A stretch of 64,000 nucleotides of DNA from Saccopteryx bilineata (GCF_036850765.1 NC_089496.1:47420113-47484112); one strand, 5' to 3'; shown: positions 35,043 through 45,487, counted from the first letter of the stretch. Translations and numbers: made by a program. The notes: generated from the letters alone by a model not told the origin.

Positions 35043-36743
35043 GTAGGTGTCAGCTTAGCAGTGCGAGTGGGTACTTCTTGATCTGAATGGGTGTGAACTG
35101 AAGACTGTTTGATTTGAATTGGTGTGGAGGAGGCGATCTTCATTCTTCTGACACCATCCAGCTCTGTACAACCTCTCGGTCATTGTGAAATGGCAATTTG
35201 GGTGGGACGTAGAGAAAAAAACAGATCTGGGAGTCAGAGAAACGGGGGCCTAGTTCCGAGGCCCCCAACCCTTCTCCTAGACGGAAGGTCTCAACCTCCT
35301 CCGTTCAAACATTGCAGGATCCTGTTCCTCCCGCGTAGCTGCTCCTCACCTGCGCGGGCCTCCGGAGTGCGGACGGTGATGGGACAAACGTCCTCAGCGG
35401 GCTGGCCCAGCTCCTGCACTGGCGCCTGGCTCAGGCTGGCTGGCAGTGAGGAGGGACGGGCGTGTAGCCAATCTTCAGGGCATGTAGAATCCTCTGGGTT
35501 CACACCAGTGGTCCCCTACAAGGCGGCCTGCTCAGGGGCCCAAGGGGGCCGGTTCCTGGCCTGACAGCCTCCTCTACAGGGGGTCTGGGATTCCTCACCA
35601 TCTCAGCTGCCAGGTGGCTTCACCCCTCCCCTTGGCCAGTGGGGTGCATTCTGCTCCTGCTGCCAGTCACTGGCTTTTCAGCCAGGATCCAGAAGGAAAG
35701 AGTAAAACTCCTGGGGACACGGCTGACCCCCTTCTCTTCCTACTTACCAAGTATTTACTCAGCACGCAGATCAGAAGTCATAGGTTTCTGTAGAGGTGGT
35801 TCCTGCCCTCCCCTCCCTTTTCCTTCCTTTTTTCGAAGCAACAAAAGGTCAAATGTGTGTGACTGGCCCCGCATCTGGGAGGAAGTGCCCCAGCTATCTG
35901 TAGGCACAGGGCTGTGGTTCTCTGAAGTGGGTCCTTAGAGGCCTGTGGAGACCACCCAGCAGTAGCATCTCCAGAAGTGGCCTGAAAACCCGAAGCCCAC
36001 ACAGAGAAAAGGGGGACCCAGGGCTCACGGCACCACGGCAGGTAGAGCCCGGTTTCCTGGCTCATGACCCTGTGACCCGGTGACTACGCTGTGCCTAGCT
36101 AGGAGCTGGCTTTCTGTGATTAAGAGGACAGACACGGGCTTTAGCCAGGAAACTCAAGTCCCTTTAGGTTCTAGGCTCTTGGTTCCAGTTCAGATAGCTG
36201 GGTGACTATAGTTGGTGCCAGAAACCAAGCCCTGACAGAGGAACTCATCCATCCCTCTCTCCTGTGCCGCCAGCCACGTTTGATGCCATGTAGACAAATG
36301 CTCTGTCACAGAGATTTTTCTTGTACCTAATAAAAGGATCTAACCCAGAGAAGAGGTCTGGAGAGGTGGCATCAGACCCACATGTTGGCATCTTCAGAGA
36401 CCCCTGGATGTAAAATCATGGCAGGCAGAGAGGAGGTAGCCGGCACGGGGAATGGGCATTGACCAGAGACTCTGCCTCCTATCCAAGGGCCAGTCAGTGG
36501 GGAGGGGTGGTACTTTCTGGGGCTCTGGAGGGGCGGGGCCTGGGCTGATGGGAGAGAAACTGTGAGCTCAATGTCAGCCAGAAGTTTAGAGAGGACAGCT
36601 GTGATAAAATGGAGGTGCTGCTTTGGGAGGCGGTGGGAACTCGTCCCCTGGGTGGTTGGAGTGTTCAAGCCAAGGTCTCGGGGGGCCATTCTTAGGTGAT
36701 GTTGTAGAGGAGAGTCTTACATGTGGTAAGGGTTATGCTGGAG

Positions 36744-36945
36744 CAGGTGCTGACAGACTTTTTCTCTAAAGGGCCAGAGAGTATATTTTTGGCTCTCTGT
36801 TCCAACCATTTAACTCTGCCATTGCAACCTAAAAGCAAATATAGACAATATGTAAACAAATGGCCATTACTGTGTTTCAATAAAACTTTATTTATAAAAC
36901 AAGTGGGGGCCAGACTTGGCCTGTGGGTTTGCTAAGCCTGTCCTA
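36744..36945 (+). mobile_element. hAT-Charlie-type fossil
   Basis: GACTTTTTCTCTAAAGGGCC, AACTCTGCCATTGCAACCTA, AAGCAAATATAGACAATATG, TAAACAAATGGCCATTACTG, TTTCAATAAAACTTTATTTA and GGGGGCCAGACTTGGCCTGT appear in order. This is a familiar non-autonomous mammalian hAT consensus, degraded at both ends. Confidence 0.75.
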
Positions 36946-36948
36946 GGG

Positions 36949-37196
36949 CACCAGTTCTCAAACTTGACTGCACACTGGATCACCTGGGAGCTTTTAAAAA
37001 TACAGATACATACTGAGCTTTGCACAGTAGCGGTATCATAGCCAATGAGGTTTGTCCGAGGCGCTATTATTGCTAATTGAAAAATACGGATACCGGTGTC
37101 TGAAGCCCAGGCTTTCGACTTAGTTGGCCCGGCATGTGGCCTGAGCATCGGGCTTGTTGAGTTTAGTAGGTGATTATAATGTGCAGTCAAGCCTTC
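36949..37196 (+). mobile_element. MER5-like hAT fossil, interrupted
   Basis: Left part 36949-37009: CACCAGTTCTCAAACTTGAC, TGCACACTGGATCACCTGGG, AGCTTTTAAAAATACAGATA. Right part from 37080: AATACGGATACCGGTGTCTG, then AGGTGATTATAATGTGCAGT and CAAGCCTT. This is a MER5B-type element split by the U4 copy at 37016-37083. Confidence 0.7.
37016..37083 (+). pseudogene. Truncated U4 snRNA retropseudogene
   Basis: AGCTTTGCACAGTAGCGGTA begins at U4 position 1. The match continues through TAGCCAATGAGGTTT, CCGAGGCGC and TATTATTGCTAATTGAAAA, about 68 nt. That is the 5' half of U4 (stem II partner and 5' stem-loop), with about six differences, mostly CpG decay. The 3' half is absent. AAAAATACAGATAC (36996-37009) and AAAAATACGGATAC (37080-37093) flank it as a probable target-site duplication, so it was copied in by LINE machinery. 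It lies on the gene's sense strand, lacks a recognisable snRNA promoter and is not expected to be functional. Confidence 0.85.
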
Positions 37197-37503
37197 CAAG
37201 TTCCCTTTTAAAACTAAATTTTTTCGTTTCAAGTTTCTTCTAAGGAACCTAAAAAGGTTTTGGCCTGAGTCAGCACAGGCTGGCTTGGTTTACAGATGTT
37301 CCAGAGGTAAGACCCTTAGGGTTGATCTTATCTTTCTTCCAATATGAGAAGGATGAGTTTGCAAAATAAAGAGAAAATAGCTTGCCCTTCCGGAGAATGG
37401 ACAGCCCTGCTGGAATTCAACACCAGCTCCTGAGGGAACCGCCCATGAGCAGTATATTGTTTACATTTAAAACAAGCAATGAAACACTCTTTTCTTTTGA
37501 CAG

Positions 37504-37620
37504 GACATAAAGACCATTCTGTTTGGTTCCAGCTTTTGCTGTTTCAATGAGGAATGGAAACTTCAGAGTTTTTCGTTTAATGACGCAGCCTCGTTAAAAT
37601 ATGGCATTGTGCAGAACAAG
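37504..37620 (+). CDS. MINDY4: MINDY4 internal exon d (start of catalytic domain)
   Basis: The acceptor is TTTCTTTTGACAG ending at 37503. The exon is 39 codons in phase 0 (segment residues 198-236). It encodes the opening of the MINDY-3/4 catalytic domain, with the diagnostic motifs [19 protein letters not shown] and LKYGIVQNK. The Gln in IVQNK (segment residue 234) lies just before the catalytic Cys motif and is the expected oxyanion-hole Gln by analogy with other MINDY enzymes. The exon ends at AAG and is followed by GCAGGT, so the donor appears to be GC, not GT. The nearest alternative, GT at 37625, would add 4 nt and break the frame. Confidence 0.96.
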
Positions 37621-37899
37621 GCAGGTGGCTTCTAAGTTTCCCCAGGGTCTTTCTGCGGGCCCATCGTGGATAGGGTGGGGTGTACCCCAGGTTGGTAAAC
37701 CCTGTGAATATAACCTGGGCTGTCCAGTGCGGGCCAGCCCCAAGTTACTGGTTATCACCAAGTTTAGGAGCTCCCTATGTGGCGGCCAGAGCAAAAGGTG
37801 GGCGCGACCCTTCCTGTGAGCGGCGTGGTGCTGGCACGTGGGCAGAGGCTGGCCTGGAGGAGACGTCTCATTGGCACTAACGCGAGCCCTTCCGCGCAG
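37621..37899 (+). other. MINDY4: Short GC-AG intron d-e of MINDY4 (279 bp)
   Basis: Exon d ends AAG and the intron starts GCAGGT. It ends CCTTCCGCGCAG. The reading frame requires GC at 37621-37622, because the GT at 37625 would shift the frame. The upstream exon end CAGAACAAG is a good donor context, as is usual for GC-AG introns. No repeat was recognised inside. Confidence 0.85.
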
Positions 37900-37988
37900 G
37901 GTGGTCCCTGTGGGGTCCTGGCGGCCGTCCAAGGCGGTGTCCTACAGAAACTCCTGTTTGAAGGAGACGGCGGAGCTGACCCCGCTCG
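37900..37988 (+). CDS. MINDY4: MINDY4 internal exon e (catalytic cysteine)
   Basis: The acceptor is CCTTCCGCGCAG ending at 37899 and the donor is GTGAGT at 37989. Twenty-nine codons plus 2 nt encode [20 protein letters not shown] and a variable acidic/Ala tail. GGPCG is the signature of MINDY deubiquitinases. The TGT at 37909-37911 encodes the catalytic cysteine (segment residue 240), the nucleophile that attacks the isopeptide bond. The second Gly of VQGG is a Cys in the human protein as I recall it; this is not the nucleophile. The exon end is C-G of an Arg codon finished in the next exon. Confidence 0.96.
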
Positions 37989-38699
37989 GTGAGTCAGTGC
38001 CCCTTCCCCCATCACCTGCTTTTCCCGAGGCTTCTCCGCAGTGCCCAGAAAAGCCAGCGAGGAAGCACGTGTGTGCCTCCATGTTTCCCACCTTCCGGAA
38101 AGGAAAGCAGCGCTGGCTGACGGGCCGTGCTGACCATTGGGTGAGCCGCGTGCATTTGTCCAGAGTCAGGAGGGCTCTCAGTGCTGCTCCACGTGGAGGG
38201 GGCTGTGGGGACAGCCGCGGAACTGAGACCACCCCTCCTCAGAGGTCAAGTGCAGCACAGCTGCCCGACTGCCGCCCACACCCGGACAGGCCCAGCCTGC
38301 TGACCCTTCGGCCGAGCCCAGGTCTCCCTCCTGCCCCGCATTACGTCTCCTCGGCCATGTCCTCGGCCAGCCGCTGGCTCTGCACCTTCCAGCCTGCCCC
38401 ACGGAACGTCGCCGTTTACCTTCCAGCTCGCTCACTAGATGCTTGCACACGGGCACCTCTCTTGCGTCCACTCACTCGGCAGACACTTTGGAACATTTCT
38501 GGGCAGGCTCGATGTGTCTGTTCCCCAGAACAGTCTCTGTTCCCCAGAAAGGCTCTGTCAGGTTGACGGATGGAGAGAAAGCCGTCGTCCTGCACCGACG
38601 CGGGCGCAGAGGCAGGAGGACCGGGAGGGTGCTGGCTGCAGCGAGGGGCCATCTTCATCCCCTTGACTCCCTGCGGGCCCACTTACTGGCTCGTTGTTT

Positions 38700-39110
38700 T
38701 AGTTGAAATGTAGCATACATGCAGAAAAGTGCACAGTCCTGAACTATGTAACTCATACGTGTTCTGCCTAACGAATTACAGTGGGTAGTACATTGAGATA
38801 TGAACAAACCAACATACGAATTTTTTAAGATACGAGCTGCGACTCAGTCCATATTTTTGTTCGAGATCCAAGTGAAATTTCGAGATACGAGTCGTGATTC
38901 AGGAAGCTGCCGCTAGTTGGCGCATTGGCATATGGGTCCAGTATCGGCAGTTTGATATACGAGTTGACTGACTACGAGCTTGGTTATTAATGAATTAAAT
39001 TCGTATCTCAAGGTACCATACCACCAACCACACACCCGTGATTATGCCATTCAGATCAAGAAAGAGAGAATCCTTCTGCCCGGTAGATACCGCCATTCTC
39101 CTCCCCGAGA
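38700..39110 (-). mobile_element. L1 3'-region remnant, interrupted
   Basis: AGTTGAAATGTAGCATACAT, GCAGAAAAGTGCACAGTCCT on the left and CATTCAGATCAAGAAAGAGA on the right of the insert at 38779-39018 resemble the antisense of an old L1 3' UTR. It is AT-rich and diverged. Confidence 0.45.
38779..39018. mobile_element. Tigger/mariner-like MITE
   Basis: The left end GTACATTGAGATATGAAC and the right end GAATTAAATTCGTATCTCAA followed by GGTACCA are imperfect inverted repeats (shared GGTAC-TTGAGATA-GAA). TA flanks both sides (38777-38778 and 39019-39020). Interior GATACGAG-type motifs recur (GATACGAGCT, GATACGAGTC, TATACGAGTT). It is about 240 bp and non-coding. The family is uncertain. Confidence 0.5.
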
Positions 39111-40054
39111 TTGTAATTAAACGCACTCTAAAAGCGCAGTTTAGCTTTGCCAGTTCTGGAACTTTAATTAAAAACACTTCTTTTCTCATCTGGGCATTTC
39201 ATAACCTTTTATTTTTTTAAGCGTAGGTGTTATAAGGACAACGAAGCCCATTCCCCATGTATTCTGGCTCGGGGTCCTGGGAGACACGGTTTTCTGAGCG
39301 TCCAGGGTGCACATGAAATATTTACACTTTATCAGCTTCGGTGATTTTGTCTCAGACAGGGTCCAAGTGAAGGCAGCTTGTCATGCTTGGCATTTTATAA
39401 TTTGTCTAATAATGTGGTTTGTCTGATACCTTACAAAGTAATAATCAAGGTGGTTTCTCAAGACGGGGATGCGAACCCTAAGCACAGCTTCACCCTAATC
39501 AAACAGTGAATCACACCTGTCCTTGGTCTCTAACCCCGCCTCCCGCCCTCCCTGCCCCCATCCTTCAGCTCCATCCATCCCTGTTCCCACCTGTGCAGGA
39601 CCAGCCCACAGCCTGCTCTGGAGGGCCTGTCAGCTGAGTGCTGGCAGCCTTGTTTCCGCCGTGGGCAGAGACCCTGCCGAGAGGCCCGGCACCATGCTCG
39701 TGTCTGGGAAGCCTCCTGACCGACTGGTGGGAGGTGCTCAGCGAGGGGCCCCTGGCTCCCTCGAGGGTGCAGGGACCCCCTCTAAGTGCACATGCACCCA
39801 CCTGCCTCGCCTCCCTCCTCGTATCGGAAGGAAGCACGCAGGGAGGGCTTAGCGGGTGTTTGGGAGGAAGCTGGGCTCATCGAGACCGCTGTGGTCATGC
39901 CTCATGTCACCTGCAATTGAATGCGAGAGCTGGACCAACAGATGGGGTTACAGGGGCCGTGCAGGACGCTGAGGCTCACCTGTACACGCAGAGGTCGGGC
40001 AGGCCTGCTGGGGGAGTGATATTTTCCTCTTACCGAGGCCTGGGGGGTGAACAA

Positions 40055-40415
40055 GACTGCTGATTCCTCTGCACACACATCCTTGCATGTGCTGTTCCCT
40101 CTTCAGTTTCCCCTTCCCAGCACATCCCCCACACTCCTTCCCGCCCCCTGGGCCCTGTGTGCTGGCTCTTCTCCACATGGAGCCATGGCTTCCTGGACTT
40201 CCCCGTTTGAGATGAACCCGGATCTGCCTCCGGGTCCCCCTGCCTCCGGCTAGTTCTTCCACACCACACTTGTCATGGTCTGCCCATGGCCCCCACCCCA
40301 GACACAAGCCCCATGAGAACATGGGCCCACCTGGCTGCCTGGTACTCAGCCTGTCCCTGGCGGCCAGCCCACAGAGGAGCCCTCAGAACTTCTGTTGAAT
40401 GAACACGCGGGCAGA
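40055..40415 (+). repeat. L2-like fragment
   Basis: CCTTGCATGTGCTGTTCCCT, CACACTTGTCATGGTC, GACACAAGCCCCATGAGAAC, CTGGTACTCAGCCTG and ACTTCTGTTGAATGAACACG follow the L2 3' end order. The terminal TGTTGAATGAA is characteristic. Confidence 0.6.
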
Positions 40416-40496
40416 GGCGGCTACCAGACGGGCGGGGAGCGGCCCTCCAGCAAGGGGCACAGACTGCGCAGGGCCCGAGGGCAGGGAGAGCGGGCC

Positions 40497-40760
40497 GGAG
40501 AGGAGCAGAGAGTGGCCCAGGGCAGAGTGTGAGGGGCAGGACGAGGTCGGGGCGGCACAGGGGTCAGGGCCAGGCTGGCAGAGAGGAGCGGAGAGTGGCC
40601 CGGTGGCCAGGGCAGAGTGTGAGGGGCAGGACGAGATCGGGCCGGCACATGGGCCAGGGCCAGGCTGGCAGAGAGGAGCGGGGAGTGGCCCGGTGGCCAG
40701 GGCAGAGTGTGAGGGGCAGGACGAGGTCGGGCCGGCACATGGGCCAGGGCCAGGCTGGCA
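40497..40760. repeat. 90-bp tandem repeat, ~3 copies
   Basis: The unit starts GAGAGGAGCGGAGAGTGGCC and contains CAGAGTGTGAGGGGCAGGAC and GGGCCAGGGCCAGGCTGGCA. Copies start at 40497 (short, 84 bp), 40581 and 40671. As 90 is divisible by 3, open frames cross it on both strands, but the encoded peptide has no homologue I know. Confidence 0.92.
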
Positions 40761-41095
40761 GAGGTTGCGGGGCCTAGCCACCCGCTCGGGTTTGCCTAGG
40801 CCTTGGCCCCCGCGGGAGATGTCTGACAGGCCGTTTCAGCCCCGTGCTCTTTCCAAGCTGCTTTTAAGCTTGAACTCTGGGTTTCTGTGGGAAGTTGTGG
40901 ATTGATCGTGTTTCAATAGTGGAGGAAGTTTTTTAAGTTGGTTCCAGGAATGGGGATGTCTGCCTGGGGCGCTAGGCAGGCTTGGCTCTTTACTGCCCAC
41001 CCTGCGTGCCCACTGAGGGGATGTGAGAACCCCGGCGGGCTGTGGGCAGAAGGAAAACGGTGCCGGCGGGGGGAGGGGAGGTTCTGCTTCCCACT

Positions 41096-41677
41096 GCCTG
41101 CCAGTCAGCCCCTGGCCGAGCAGGGACTCAGGCCCCGTGTGCAGACAGGTGTGTGTCTGTCCTGCCAGTCAGCCCCTGGTGAGCAGGGACTCAGGCCCCG
41201 TGTGTGCCGACAGGTGTGTGTCTGTCCTGCCAGTCAGCCCCTGGCCGAGCAGGGACTCAGGCCCCGTGTGCAGACAGGTGTGTGTCTGTCCTGCCAGTCA
41301 GCCCCTGGTGAGCAGGGACTCAGGCCCCGTGTGTGCCGACAGGTGTGTGTCTGTCCTGCTAGTCAGCCCCGGCCGAGCACGGACTCAGGCCCCGTGTGTG
41401 CCGACAGGTGTGTGTCTGTCCTGCTAGTCAGCCCCTGGCCGAGCAGGGACTCAGGCCCCGTGTGCAGACAGGTGTGTGTCTGTCCTGCCAGTCAGCCCCT
41501 GGTGAGCAGGGACTCAGGCCCCGTGTGTGCTGACAGGTGTGTGTCTGTCCTGCCAGTCAGCCCCAGCCGAGCACGGACTCAGGCCCCGTGTGTGCTGACA
41601 GGTGTGTGTCTGTCCTGCCAGTCAGCCCCTGGTGAGCACGGACTCAGGCCCCGTGTGCTGACAGGTGTGTGTCTGTC
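41096..41677. repeat. ~64-bp minisatellite, ~9 copies
   Basis: Units start CCAGTCAGCCCCTGGYSGAG, pass GGGACTCAGGCCCCGTGTG and end AGGTGTGTGTCTGTCCTG. Starts lie near 41101, 41165, 41230, 41294, 41360, 41424, 41488, 41552 and 41617. Two unit types (CTGGCCGAG with GTGCAGAC, and CTGGTGAGC with GTGTGCCGAC) alternate, so part of the array is a 129-bp dimer. Confidence 0.95.
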
Positions 41678-44600
41678 TAAGCCCCGCTCAGATGGAGAGT
41701 TCTGCCAAGGCTCTGCTGGGAGGAGGGGAGGCAGCCTTCGCCCCCCTGGGGTTCCCCATCTGCTGGGAACCTGAGACAGGGGTGGGGCAGCCTGGGCTGG
41801 AGGCCCCCCGGAGGCCGGGCTGGTGGGCTGAGCTGGGCATGGGCACAGGGAGCAGAGGGAGGGGCTGCTGCTGGCCGCTGGATGCTTTGTGGGGGGTGTA
41901 CCTGAGGGGAAGGAGCCCCACTCGGCGGGGGGACCCTGCCCCCTGACCAGGCCCTCTCCTCCAGCAATCCTCTGAGGAGAAGCTGCAGGAAAGGGGCTTC
42001 ACTTTCTCTGGAGCCCCACAACCCTGGCGCTCCTTGTAAACCCTCCCGTCTGTGCCCCCACCTGCCACTGCGGGCCCTGCGCGCGGAGCTGCCCTCCATG
42101 CGGGCTTAGCACAGTGGACGGCTTCCTGCTCCCAGGGACCCCAGAGCAGGCCTGAGGGCGGGCACCTACCTACCCAGAGGAGACAGTGGAGGGCGTGGCT
42201 CAGTGACCTGGGCTCTCCCGTCTAGTCCCGCCCGGGCTGCGGAAACTGCCTGCGGACACTCGGGAAGGGTGGCCCTGAGGAGGACGAGCTAGGGGATGTC
42301 CTGGGGTCCTGGGGGTGATGGGAGCCGGCGTGGGGGAGGGCTGCAGGGTGACTGGTGGGGGAGGGGAGAGCCCTCTTGGGTCCAGGCTGGGACTTGGGGC
42401 TGGTGGCGAAGGAGCGAGGCGTGAGCCGCCGCGGGGGCAGAATCTGAGTCGGCGCTTTGCTCGGGGTGAGGCCTGCCGGGCAGAGACCACGGGAAGCTGT
42501 CTTGCCAGGGTGGCGTGGGCGCAGCCTGTGCTGAGGCGGGGGCAGGGCCGGCTCTGTGCCCCTCAGCCTGTCCCCAGGCTGGGGGTGCTAAAGAGAGTGC
42601 GGGACCGGGGCCCGGAGACTTGAAGTTGGGGGGAGCAGGGCCTCACTTCCTCCAGTTGTGAACCTCTGTCCTGCCTCAGGCTGACTCCGCAGACGGCGTC
42701 CTGCGTAAATCATCCCCGGGTGGGCGAGTGAGCAGGACTGTGGATGTCCGCTGCCATGGTACCTATGGGGAAACCGAGGCCCAGGGAGGCAAAGATGCTT
42801 GTCCAGAGTCACACCCGGCGTCCGTGGCAGAGCCGAGCCGGCATGTGGGGCCCTGCCTGTCACACACACTGCTGTGCCCGACAAGAGACTTGGCAGTGGG
42901 AGAGCCCCAGAGGCTGGAGGCCTGGGCGTCATGAGTCTGAAACACCCGGGTGCCGGGCACCCCGCTGACCTCGCAGTGGCCAGCAGGCGGCTGTGCTTCA
43001 TGAGGGGCTTCTCAGCAGAACCTACCCTTGCCCCCTAGCTTGGAAAAAGATCAACACAGGCGATTACAGAGACTGATACAGCAGGTTCCTGGGGACCCGC
43101 CACGTCATACGAGCAAAGGGGGACACCTGGCGTCTCTCAGTGCCGGCAGAGACCCCTTCTCTGGTTTCATTGATTTATTTCACTTTTAATACTGATTGAT
43201 TGGGTCACGGCTGTTCTTGCCGGGCCGTGTGTGCACGTTTGGGTCTGAGGCTCCCGTGCTCCATCTGAGTCTGAAATTCCAGGATCTCAGAAACGACCCA
43301 GCTTTAAACAGAGCAGGCGCACGCCTCTCTTCAGGAACACCTGGCCCAGCGCCCCCGGGCGGGCGGTGCCTGCAGCTGGCGGGCTCTGTGGGGGCTCCGG
43401 GCTCCCTGCAGCCCCCCTCTTGCCATCCTGGGCAGGTCGCCCTCTGCGCCCACGACGGTGGGGGAGCCGGCTCTGTGGAAGCGGCGCGGACGTGACTGCA
43501 CCCTCTGGGGAAGTCATGCCGAAGTAACGGCGCCTTGGCAGGGCGGTGTTTTCTCTGCGGGGCTGTCTGGCTGCATTAAGACTCGTTCCGTCAGGCCGGC
43601 GGCTGGCCTCTCCTCAGTGCGGGGGGACAGAGCCAGGCGGCGGGCCTCGGTGTTTTTCCACTTGAGGAGGGGTTGTGCCAGTCGGCCAAGCGAGCGGGAA
43701 GAGACGATCAGACCCCGGGGCCCTGCAGGCCTGGACAGGGCCGCGGACAAGGAGGGTCTCCTCCCACCTTCACTTCCCCTCTGAAACGGAGGGGCGCTTG
43801 CCCAGGACCCCTGAACACTGAGGGCAGGGCTAGGCGTGGAACCGAGGTCCAGGGCCCCAGGCCAGCCCTCCCACCCTCCCACCCCCAGTGGCTTTTGACT
43901 GTGAGAGGGAACAGATGGACTATCCCGCCTCCGTTCACTGGCCAGCATTCCTCGGACTTTTCTATAACTCAGACGAGTGGGCCTGTAAGAGTGGACAGGT
44001 CAGGCTGTTTTTAATTAAGTAGGGTAGAAACGTCTTTGAAAGACTTGAGGCATTTAGGCAAATGCAGAGTAATTATTTCCCCACTCCTACCCCATCCCCA
44101 GACAAGTGTCTTCATCCTGCACTCTGACTGTGGGATTCAGACTCTTACAGAAATTTTTCGTGGGTTAAGAGCCCGGCCAGGTGTGCGATGCACGTTTGGA
44201 GTTTGATAAGTGTGTGTCTGACTGATCAAGGCAGCGCAGGACAGCCCTGGCCACCGAGGTGTGGCAGTGAAGGCAGACACTGAGTTATCTGGTGACAGTA
44301 CCGTCTGGGTGATCGAGGTCGTCGCCTCCTTCCCCTTAATGTTCACCTGCACGCACCCCTGCCTGCACCCCCATCTGCCCCGGGGCCGGTTCTGTGGCGG
44401 GATGGATAGACTGGAGTGACGCTCAGGGCTCTGACCCAGTGCCCCACTTAGAGGCGGGAGGTGAAGGTCAGTGAGGACGGGGGCTTCCCAGGCCCGGGGG
44501 CCAGGAACGGGAACCCTGGCCGACCACTCCACTTGTGTCTCACGTGAGCCAGCTGACGGGGCTCAGGCAAGGATGGAGAGACTGGGAAAGCGCCTCAGAG

Positions 44601-44785
44601 GAACCCCGGAAAAGAGTGAGGACTTCTGTGTAGAAGCACTGGGTTCGGAGGGCCTGTAACTAGGAGCATGGTGCTGGGAAGCCGGGCTCAAAGGCAAAGG
44701 GAGGCTGGTTCTCAGCCAAGTGCATCAGACGATGGGTCCCGTTCCCAAGTTCTCCTTCCTCCCTCAGTGCTGTTTTAAGACTTCT

Positions 44786-44954
44786 AATTGGGGGAAATTT
44801 TTTTTATTGATTTTGAGAGAGAGAGAGGAAGAGAGGGAGAGAGAGAGAGACAGGAACATCGATCTGTTCCCGTATGTGCCCTGACCTAGGATCGAACCAG
44901 CAACCTCTGTGCTTCGGGACGATGCTCTAACCCACCGAGCTATCCAGCCAGGGC
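44786..44954 (-). mobile_element. VES-like tRNA-derived SINE
   Basis: TTTTTTTTATTGATTTTGAG, GAGA-rich run, GGAACATCGATCTGTTCCCG, TATGTGCCCTGACCTAGGAT, CGAACCAGCAACCTCTGTGC, ACCGAGCTATCCAGCCAGGG: reverse complement of the bat VES SINE. TAAGACTTCT (44776-44785) and TAAGATTTCT (44955-44964) form the TSD with one mismatch. Confidence 0.88.
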
Positions 44955-45074
44955 TAAGATTTCTTCATTTCTACTGTGTGATTTGGGGTGAATCATTTAG
45001 TCTCTGTGCCTCAATTTTCCCATTTTGAAAAGGAGATTGCAGTGCCTGCCTCCTTCATGGGTTGTTTTAACGAT

Positions 45075-45487
45075 GAGTGGAAGTGCAGCCCTCCGGAACC
45101 CCGGGAATGGGAAACTGAGAGGATGGAAGTGCAGCCCTCCGGAGCCCCGGGAATGGGAAACTGAGAGGATGAAAGTGCAGCCCTCCAGAGTCCTGGGAAT
45201 GGGAAACTGAGAGGATGGAAGTGCAGCCCTCCGGAACCCCGGGAATGGGAAACTGAGAGGATGGAAGTGCAGCCCTCCGGAGCCCCGGGAATGGGAAACT
45301 GAGAGGATGGAAATGAAGCCCTCCAGAGCCCCGGGAGTGGGAAACTGAGAGGATGGAAGTGTAGCCCTCCGGAGCCCCGGGAATGGGAAACTGAGAGGAT
45401 GGAAGTGCAGCCCTCCGGAGCCCCGGGAATGGGAAACTGAGAGGATGGAAGTGCAGCCCTCCGGAGCCCCGGGAATGAGAAACTGAG
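45075..45487. repeat. 46-bp minisatellite, ~9 copies
   Basis: Unit GGATGGAAGTGCAGCCCTCC then GGAGCCCCGGGAATGGGAAA then CTGAGA. Copies differ at a few sites (CCAGAG, GGAACC, GAAATGAAG, GTGTAGCC). The unit is free of stops on the minus strand, giving long spurious open frames there. Confidence 0.96.

Larger units (their letters stand above)
35043..37503 (+). other. MINDY4: Intron c-d of MINDY4 (2.5 kb)
   Basis: Bounded by GTAGGT and TTGACAG. The 3' half contains two hAT fossils in a row (36744-36945 and 36949-37196), the second split by a truncated U4 snRNA copy. 35043-36740 shows nothing I can name beyond weak MIR-like patches near 36170-36210. Confidence 0.75.

Noticed and set aside
37016..37083. 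Functional U4 snRNA gene
   Set aside because: The 3' half is missing, there are about six substitutions, it is flanked by a target duplication, and the left flank is transposon sequence rather than a snRNA promoter.
40938..41774. 278-codon + strand frame with Cys/Val-rich repeats
   Set aside because: It lies in the 64-bp minisatellite. The frame is inside a MINDY4 intron and has no homologue I know.
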